DNA from: Saccoglossus kowalevskii
Taxonomy: Eukaryota; Hemichordata; Enteropneusta; Harrimaniidae
Direction of reading: 5' to 3'
Length of the DNA stretch: 11,221 nucleotides
Assembly (NCBI RefSeq): GCF_000003605.2
Contig: NW_003155535.1
Coordinates: 1-11,221, forward strand
Part shown: in pieces, positions 9,628 to 11,221 of the stretch
How the letters are laid out: the number at the start of each line of letters is the position of its first letter
Numbering within the stretch: position 1 is the stretch's first letter
Notes under the pieces: model-generated
Databases searched by the model: none
The model's input: the letters and a program-made list of their open reading frames with translations, nothing else
What the model was told of the DNA's origin: nothing
Made by a program: the position numbers and the translations under genes

Positions 9628-10523
9628 TTTGTTTATTTGTTTGTTTGTTTTTATTTGTTTGTTTATTTATTTATTTTAGTTATGTCAGTTATAAACACAA
9701 TGTTAATATTAGGATACATATTACAGTTTACAATTAAATTGTTTCGATTTTGTTCTTGGTACCCTTCTGATCCATCTAGCAGATGAAAGAATTCCAGCAC
9801 GACAACCTGTGTAGGTTTATCGGCGTTTGCATTGATGCGCCCAATATATGCATAGTCAGCGAATACTGTGCTAAGGGCAGTTTACAAGACATACTGGAAA
9901 ACGAAGATATCAAATTAGATCGGGTTTTCAAAATGTCATTTGCGGCAGACATTCTGAATGTAAGTGATAACAATGTCGTCATTTAAAACAATATATTTAA
10001 TCGTATTCAGATTCTATGGGAAATAATATGTATTCACAGCAGATATTTATGAAGAGTTTAATTGCATATATAACTACTATTAATAGTACACGATGTTGTC
10101 AAATACAGGGCCTTCATTTTCTTCACAACAAAACTCCCATTGGTTTCCATGGAAACTTCAAGTCATCTGATTGTTTAGTTGATAACCGATGGGTGGTAAA
10201 GATATCAGATTATGGATTGCGTCTCTTTAAAGACGGTCAAGAATATGAACACAGTGAACATGCACATTACAAAAGTAAGTTTGAAATCATATTCGTTAAC
10301 CACAAAATTTAACCAAAAAATGCCCAACTAATTAATCACATTAAAATGGTTTGTTTTGTTTATTCTTAAGAACTTCTCTGGAGAGCACCTGAATTACTAC
10401 GAGAACCTAATTCTTCTGTTATTGGGTATAAAAAAGGAGATATTTACAGCCTTGGCATAATTTTTCAAGAGATCGCGTTGCGGGATGAACCATACTGTAT
10501 GTTTCCCGACTTGTCTCCAAAGG
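4066..10523 (+). CDS. Receptor-type guanylyl cyclase, NPR-like, internal part (9 exons)
   Basis: Overview of the gene; exons are listed separately. Family members are single-pass membrane receptors that bind a peptide outside the cell and make cGMP from GTP inside. The nine exons join without a stop into 479 codons. The domain order is that of NPR-A/NPR-B and invertebrate receptor cyclases: distal ANF-receptor domain, PKCGFD juxtamembrane motif, TM helix, pseudokinase. Recognisable family motifs include SEYCAKGSLQDIL, the HGN/KSS loop, KISDYGL, LLWRAPELL, GDIYSLGIIFQEIALR and DLSPK. Intron phases are 0,1,1,0,0,0,0,1,1. The 5' end (signal peptide and most of the ligand domain) and the 3' end (coiled coil and cyclase) are outside the window, so catalytic competence cannot be judged. 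The clearance receptor NPR-C is excluded because it lacks a kinase-homology domain. A GC-D/retinal-type cyclase is less likely given the NPR-like PKCGFD and DAPNICI motifs. Family assignment is firm; the orthologue is not. Confidence 0.93.
4243..4646 (+). other. Intron a (404 bp, phase 0)
   Basis: The intron runs from gtatgtgatt to tatgtatgtcttag. Its first 190 bases hold a degenerate ~30-bp tandem repeat (separate entry). A 13-base direct repeat, atataattttact, occurs at 4426 and 4474, followed by a short (tg)n run at about 4488-4500. There is no coding signal. Confidence 0.8.
4269..4438 (+). repeat. Degenerate ~30-bp tandem repeat in intron a
   Basis: Units begin near 4269, 4321, 4351, 4381 and 4410. 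They share the pattern acgtgat-c/t-atat..caatatactacaa, with drift and one insertion between the first and second unit. The array starts about 26 bases inside the 5' splice site of exon a. The divergence between units suggests an old array. Confidence 0.65.
4647..4785 (+). CDS. Exon b: distal ligand-binding domain, second helical segment
   Basis: This exon has 139 nt, enters in phase 0 and leaves in phase 1, and encodes residues 60-105 plus the first base of G106. It reads IDGTYASYLHDAVLGYAITLDEM, then QQGGNPRDGRLFRQILPTVSFTG across the splice. In NPRs the same place holds 'ASFHDGLLLYIQAV' followed by a Gly/Asp-rich turn and an 'SF.G.TG' strand, so Y64-x-x-Y-L-H-D-A fits this helix. The acceptor is tatgtcttag|att and the donor is acag|gtatat. 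The next exon completes the Gly codon, and the resulting SFTGLTGHV joins smoothly, which supports both borders. Confidence 0.85.
4786..5264 (+). other. Intron b (479 bp, phase 1)
   Basis: The intron runs from gtatatttaaat to aattaaattggcag. It is AT-rich with an ordinary acceptor whose pyrimidine tract is weak. I see no repeat array, RNA gene or open coding segment in it. Confidence 0.75.
5265..5498 (+). CDS. Exon c: end of ligand-binding domain and juxtamembrane Cys motif
   Basis: This exon has 234 nt, phase 1 to phase 1, and encodes G106-E183 plus one base. G106-L-T-G-H-V-T-F-D-N-N-G-D-R is the conserved 'G.TG.V..D..GDR' strand-turn found at the end of ANF-receptor domains. It is followed by QDYSLYDF, the equivalent of the family's 'D.SLWD'. 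W157 and the segment PPADAPKCGFDG then lead to C171 and C178, the juxtamembrane Cys pair with the NPR-type PKCGFD motif. The ATG at 5246 lies upstream of the acceptor in the intron and is not a start: the residues it would add are not family-like, and the acceptor at 5263-5264 restores the Gly codon begun in the previous exon. The donor is gaag|gtaaac. The exon contains a 10-base palindrome (GTCACGTGAC, 5274-5283), which is probably fortuitous. Confidence 0.92.
6541..7200 (+). other. CpG-dense segment within intron c
   Basis: A hand count gives about 42 CpG dinucleotides in these 660 bases, against about 13 in 660 bases at 1741-2400. Short open stretches appear on both strands here, as expected when a local rise in GC makes stops rarer. 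None of them looks like a known protein. The segment could be an unmethylated regulatory or alternative promoter region, or a relict insertion. Nothing in the bases decides which. Confidence 0.4.
7222..7641 (+). other. Unexplained 140-codon open frame in intron c
   Basis: This frame is open from just after a stop at 7219-7221 to TAA at 7639-7641, the longest non-repeat open frame in the window. It has no usable ATG near its beginning; the first in-frame Met is the M of FEMPGL, about 30 codons in. An acceptor-like aagtcag at 7222-7228 would place the frame in phase 1, the same phase as the surrounding intron, so splicing from exon c would read EGSDDGNSSGECPLKC and onward. The frame holds two hydrophobic stretches (LYIIYFSF and ISITWLVVMTTFVY) and several Cys and Lys residues. 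I recognise no domain. It may be chance, an alternative terminal exon, or a coding relict. Confidence 0.25.
7637..7663 (+). terminator. Possible intronic polyadenylation signal
   Basis: AATAAA at 7637-7642 overlaps the stop codon of the intronic open frame and is followed at once by a GT-rich stretch (tgttggtggtgtggt). This is the usual arrangement of hexamer and downstream element in animal poly(A) sites. AATAAA is common in AT-rich DNA, so by itself this is weak. Confidence 0.25.
8122..8297 (+). CDS. Exon d: transmembrane helix and start of cytoplasmic region
   Basis: This exon has 176 nt, enters in phase 1 and leaves in phase 0, and encodes residues 184-242. The hydrophobic run from I187 to I211 (GITVGAMLGCVLVLSPFLLS within it) is the single membrane span. 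KVRRKRK at 212-218 is a strong positive-inside stop-transfer signal. FEKELMTFNWKINYSDI follows and corresponds to the family's 'EKEL....W.V.W.D(I/V)' at the start of the cytoplasmic domain, then HQNRRGK. A P at 204 sits inside the helix. The acceptor follows a long T tract (tttttttttgaatag|cg) and the donor is aag|gtatgt. The ATG at 8154 is internal to the helix and is not a start. Confidence 0.92.
8298..8764 (+). other. Intron d (467 bp, phase 0)
   Basis: The intron runs from gtatgtacta to a pyrimidine-containing ttctgcctttaatgcag. The frame stays open into the intron from exon d up to a TAA near 8392, which is read-through and not exon. An open stretch also precedes exon e in frame. A perfect 8-base CRE palindrome lies at 8524-8531. 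Otherwise nothing is visible. Confidence 0.75.
8524..8531. promoter_or_regulatory. CRE-type palindrome TGACGTCA
   Basis: This is a perfect consensus CREB/ATF palindrome inside intron d. The motif is well known from animal promoters, but a single intronic copy without conservation data is weak evidence of function. Confidence 0.2.
8765..8902 (+). CDS. Exon e: Ser/Thr-rich linker and N-lobe start of kinase-homology domain
   Basis: This exon has 138 nt, phase 0 at both ends, and encodes residues 243-288. It begins SLGSVYSGISDITSDEDGRS, continues with a Thr/Ser run, and ends RVQIFTTRGTYK. In NPR-A/B this position carries 'S..S..S..G' sequences that are phosphorylated and needed for hormone responsiveness, followed by 'F....YYKG'. 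The same layout is seen here, with 15 Ser/Thr among the first 32 residues and an acidic SDEDG insert. No canonical GxGxxG loop is present, as is normal for the family. The acceptor ctttaatgcag|tca at 8765 was chosen because it keeps phase 0 with exon d. An upstream AG at 8641-8642 would break the frame. The donor is aag|gtaaat, and a minisatellite starts about 15 bases further on. Confidence 0.85.
8903..9481 (+). other. Intron e (579 bp, phase 0), almost entirely minisatellite
   Basis: The intron runs from gtaaatactg to gttttatcttcag. About 510 of its 579 bases are the 34-bp array described separately, leaving roughly 16 bases of unique sequence at the donor side and 53 at the acceptor side. 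The acceptor side retains a normal T-rich tract. Confidence 0.85.
8919..9428 (+). repeat. 34-bp minisatellite, 15 copies, built of 17-bp halves
   Basis: Units start at 8919, 8953, 8987, 9021 and so on every 34 bases to 9395, with no insertion or deletion. Each unit is two related 17-mers, gtgattttaatgttagt and gtgattctaatgacagc, which agree at 13 of 17 positions. The array therefore grew from a 17-bp monomer to a 34-bp dimer that then amplified. Substitutions are few (ttttaa/ttcaa, agtgtg/agtttg). The last half-unit (9412-9428) is decayed. Confidence 0.95.
9482..9559 (+). CDS. Exon f: kinase-homology N-lobe, beta3 Lys and alphaC
   Basis: This exon has 78 nt, phase 0 at both ends, and encodes residues 289-314: GQIVALKMINKKNIVLNREQ, then LLELRM. 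K295 in 'VALK' aligns with the beta3 lysine that anchors ATP phosphates in kinases ('VA.K' in NPRs). E311 in 'LLELRM' is the candidate alphaC glutamate, matching the family's 'ELK.M'. The acceptor is ttttatcttcag|gga and the donor is atg|gtaagt. This is the smallest exon in the window and is frame-neutral if skipped. It lies between a 34-bp minisatellite ending 53 bases upstream and an ATTT microsatellite starting about 6 bases downstream. Confidence 0.9.
9565..9678 (+). repeat. (ATTT)n microsatellite with GTTT interruptions
   Basis: More than 25 tetranucleotide units begin 5-6 bases after the donor dinucleotide of exon f. The first two-thirds are pure ATTT. The last third mixes in GTTT and one slipped unit. 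Read as protein it gives a meaningless Leu/Phe/Ile/Tyr run. Confidence 0.97.
9777..9782 (+). other. TAGCAG tandem (NAGNAG) 3' splice site
   Basis: Two AG acceptors sit three bases apart. Using the distal one (exon from 9783) gives ELRM|MKEFQHDNL, equal in length to the NPR-A segment at this place. Using the proximal one (exon from 9780) inserts a single Gln between M314 and M315. NAGNAG acceptors are a known source of one-residue isoforms. Which is used here is not visible. Confidence 0.6.
9783..9959 (+). CDS. Exon g: kinase-homology N-lobe/hinge
   Basis: This exon has 177 nt, phase 0 at both ends, and encodes residues 315-373. It reads MKEFQHDNLCRFIGVCIDAP, then NICIVSEYCAKGSLQDILEN, then EDIKLDRVFKMSFAADILN. 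This is the best conserved part of the gene: the family pattern 'H.NL.RF.GAC.D.PNICI.(T/S)EYC.(R/K)GSLQDILEN' is followed nearly residue for residue. SEYCAKGS at 340-347 forms the hinge. The acceptor is the tandem TAGCAG; the 9783 start is preferred on family length. The donor is aat|gtaagt. The ATG at 9783 is an internal Met codon, not a start. Confidence 0.95.
9960..10108 (+). other. Intron g (149 bp, phase 0)
   Basis: This is a short AT-rich intron from gtaagtgata to gttgtcaaatacag. A run of open frame spans it and exon h, but it contains stops in the joined frame and no family-like residues, so it is intron. Confidence 0.85.
10109..10274 (+). CDS. Exon h: kinase-homology C-lobe, degenerate catalytic loop and DYG
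   Basis: This exon has 166 nt, enters in phase 0 and leaves in phase 1, and encodes residues 374-428 plus one base of K429. It reads GLHFLHNKTPIGFHGNFKSS, then DCLVDNRWVVKISDYGLRLF. In active kinases the loop is HRD....N. Here it is H387-G-N-F-K-S-S-D-C, so the catalytic-base Asp is replaced by Asn. This is the hallmark of receptor-GC pseudokinases ('HGNLKSSNC' in NPR-A). D407-Y-G-L is the metal-binding DFG equivalent and keeps its Asp. The domain is expected to bind ATP or act allosterically on the cyclase without phosphorylating substrates. The acceptor is gtcaaatacag|ggc and the donor is aaaa|gtaagt. The split Lys codon is completed by the next exon. Confidence 0.94.
10275..10370 (+). other. 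Intron h (96 bp, phase 1)
   Basis: This is the shortest intron in the window, from gtaagtttga to a T-rich tract ending tattcttaag. There are no repeats or other features. Confidence 0.9.
10371..10523 (+). CDS. Exon i: kinase-homology C-lobe, APE and DxYSxG helix
   Basis: This exon has 153 nt, phase 1 to phase 1, and encodes K429-K479 plus one base. It reads KLLWRAPELLREPNSSVIGY, then KKGDIYSLGIIFQEIALRDE, and ends at PDLSPK. W432-R-A-P-E-L-L is the APE motif ('LWTAPELL' in NPRs). G451-D-I-Y-S-L-G-I-I is the alphaF 'GD.YS.GI(I/L)' element. DLSPK(E) is the family's segment leading to 'II..V'. The leftover base g would begin the expected Glu codon in the next exon, outside the window. The acceptor is tattcttaag|aac and the donor is aagg|gtaaga. 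Long open frames on the opposite strand here are extensions of the downstream repeat, not genes. Confidence 0.94.
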
Positions 10524-11221
10524 GTAAGAAATCTAAAGGAATGGTATAGCATATACATGTCGGTAATAGAATGGGAGTATGTGTTGGCAGTGACCATCGG
10601 TAATAGAATAGGGGTATGTGTTGGCAGTGACCATCGGTAATAGAATATGGGTATGTGTTGGCAGTCACCATCGGTAATAGAATAGGGGTATGTGTTGGCA
10701 ATGAACATCGGTAATAGAATATGGGTATGTGTTGGCAATGAACATCGGTAATAGAATAGGGGTATGTGTTGGCAATGAACATCGGTAATAGAATATGGGT
10801 ATGTGTTGGCAATGAACATCGGTAATAGAATAGGGGTATGTGTTGGCTGTGACCATCTGTAATAGAATAGGGGTATGTGTTGGCAGTGACCATCGGTAAT
10901 AGAATAGGGGTATGTGTTGGCAGTGACCATCGGTAATAGAATAGGGGTATGTGTTGGCAATGAACATCGGTAATAGAATATGGGTATGTGTTGGCAATGA
11001 ACATCGGTAATAGAATATGGGTATGTGTTGGCAATGAACATCGGTAATAGAATATGGGTATGTGTTGGCAGTGACCATCGGTAATAGAATAGGGGTATGT
11101 GTTGGCAATGAACATCGGTAATAGAATAGGGGTATGTGTTGGCAATGAACATCGGTAATAGAATAGGGGTATGTGTTGGCAGTGACCATCGGTAATAGAA
11201 TATGGGTATGTGTTGGCACTG
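10524..11221 (+). other. Start of intron i (698 bp or more, phase 1), minisatellite-filled
   Basis: The intron opens gtaagaaatc and has about 35 bases of unique sequence. The 37-bp array then takes over and continues past the window end. No acceptor is reached. Confidence 0.88.
10558..11221 (+). repeat. 37-bp minisatellite, at least 18 copies, running off the window
   Basis: Units beginning cggtaatagaat start at 10561 and recur exactly every 37 bases to 11190, with no indel; the last copy is cut by the window edge. Two sites vary: g or t at unit base 14 (ataggggta or atatgggta), and cagtgacc or caatgaac near the end of the unit. The first unit is the most diverged (atgggagta). Copies 4-7 alternate g/t at base 14, forming a local 74-bp dimer. 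Because 37 is one more than a multiple of three and no frame of the minus-strand unit holds a stop, all three minus frames stay open through the array and give periodic nonsense peptides. Confidence 0.97.

Larger units (their letters stand above)
9560..9782 (+). other. Intron f (223 bp, phase 0)
   Basis: The intron runs from gtaagttatt to gatccatctagcag. Its first half is an ATTT microsatellite. Its end carries a TAGCAG tandem acceptor, so the intron may end at 9779 or 9782. Confidence 0.85.

Noticed and set aside
9566-9679. Leu/Ile/Phe/Tyr-rich hydrophobic peptide as a second membrane segment
   Set aside because: It is the translation of the ATTT microsatellite beyond the exon f donor. The next true exon continues the kinase-homology domain directly.
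10397-11219. Long minus-strand open frames (251, 226 and 184 codons) over the 3' repeat
   Set aside because: They are translations of the 37-bp tandem unit, which is stop-free in all three minus frames. The predicted peptides are the same periodic sequence in shifted order, and one frame runs antisense through exon i. Repeat artefact, not a repeat-protein gene.
10558-11221. CRISPR-like regular array
   Set aside because: The whole 37-bp unit repeats with only point changes, so there are no unique spacers, and the context is an animal intron. The same holds for the 34-bp array at 8919-9428.

Overview
The window is animal nuclear DNA: AT-rich, intron-bearing, full of mini- and microsatellites, with no operon-like packing and no bacterial-style genes. 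It holds the middle part of one protein-coding gene on the + strand. This is a receptor-type (membrane) guanylyl cyclase of the natriuretic-peptide-receptor (NPR)/invertebrate receptor-GC family. The divergence from vertebrate NPRs together with clear family motifs suggests an invertebrate metazoan, but the sequence alone does not settle the phylum.

Nine consecutive exons can be placed with consensus GT/AG borders and matching phases: 4066-4242, 4647-4785, 5265-5498, 8122-8297, 8765-8902, 9482-9559, 9783-9959, 10109-10274 and 10371-10523. Joined, they give 1438 nt, or 479 codons plus one base, with no stop or frameshift. Residue numbers below (1-479) count from the first base of the first visible exon. 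In order they encode the C-terminal part of the extracellular ligand-binding (ANF-receptor) domain (1-~170), a juxtamembrane Cys pair (C171, C178), one transmembrane helix (~187-211), a basic stop-transfer stretch, a Ser/Thr-rich linker, and most of the kinase-homology pseudokinase domain (~278-479). The signal peptide and most of the ligand-binding domain lie upstream of base 1. The rest of the kinase-homology domain, the dimerisation coiled coil and the cyclase catalytic domain lie beyond base 11221.

Region by region: 1-4065 is intron sequence with two short tandem repeat clusters (40-bp and 50-bp units) and no recognisable exon. 4066-5498 carries three extracellular exons. 5499-8121 is a 2.6-kb intron with a CpG-dense segment and an unexplained 140-codon open frame. 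8122-10523 carries the membrane-spanning and pseudokinase exons, with short introns dominated by tandem repeats (a 34-bp minisatellite and an ATTT microsatellite). 10524-11221 is the start of an intron filled by a 37-bp minisatellite that runs off the window.

No new enzymatic system is evident. The more unusual aspects are the tandem arrays lying just inside 5' splice sites, a 37-bp array that repeats a donor-like GTATGT 18 times, a TAGCAG tandem acceptor inside the pseudokinase domain, a repeat-flanked frame-neutral exon carrying the ATP-site Lys, and a phase-compatible intronic ORF ending at a polyadenylation-like signal.
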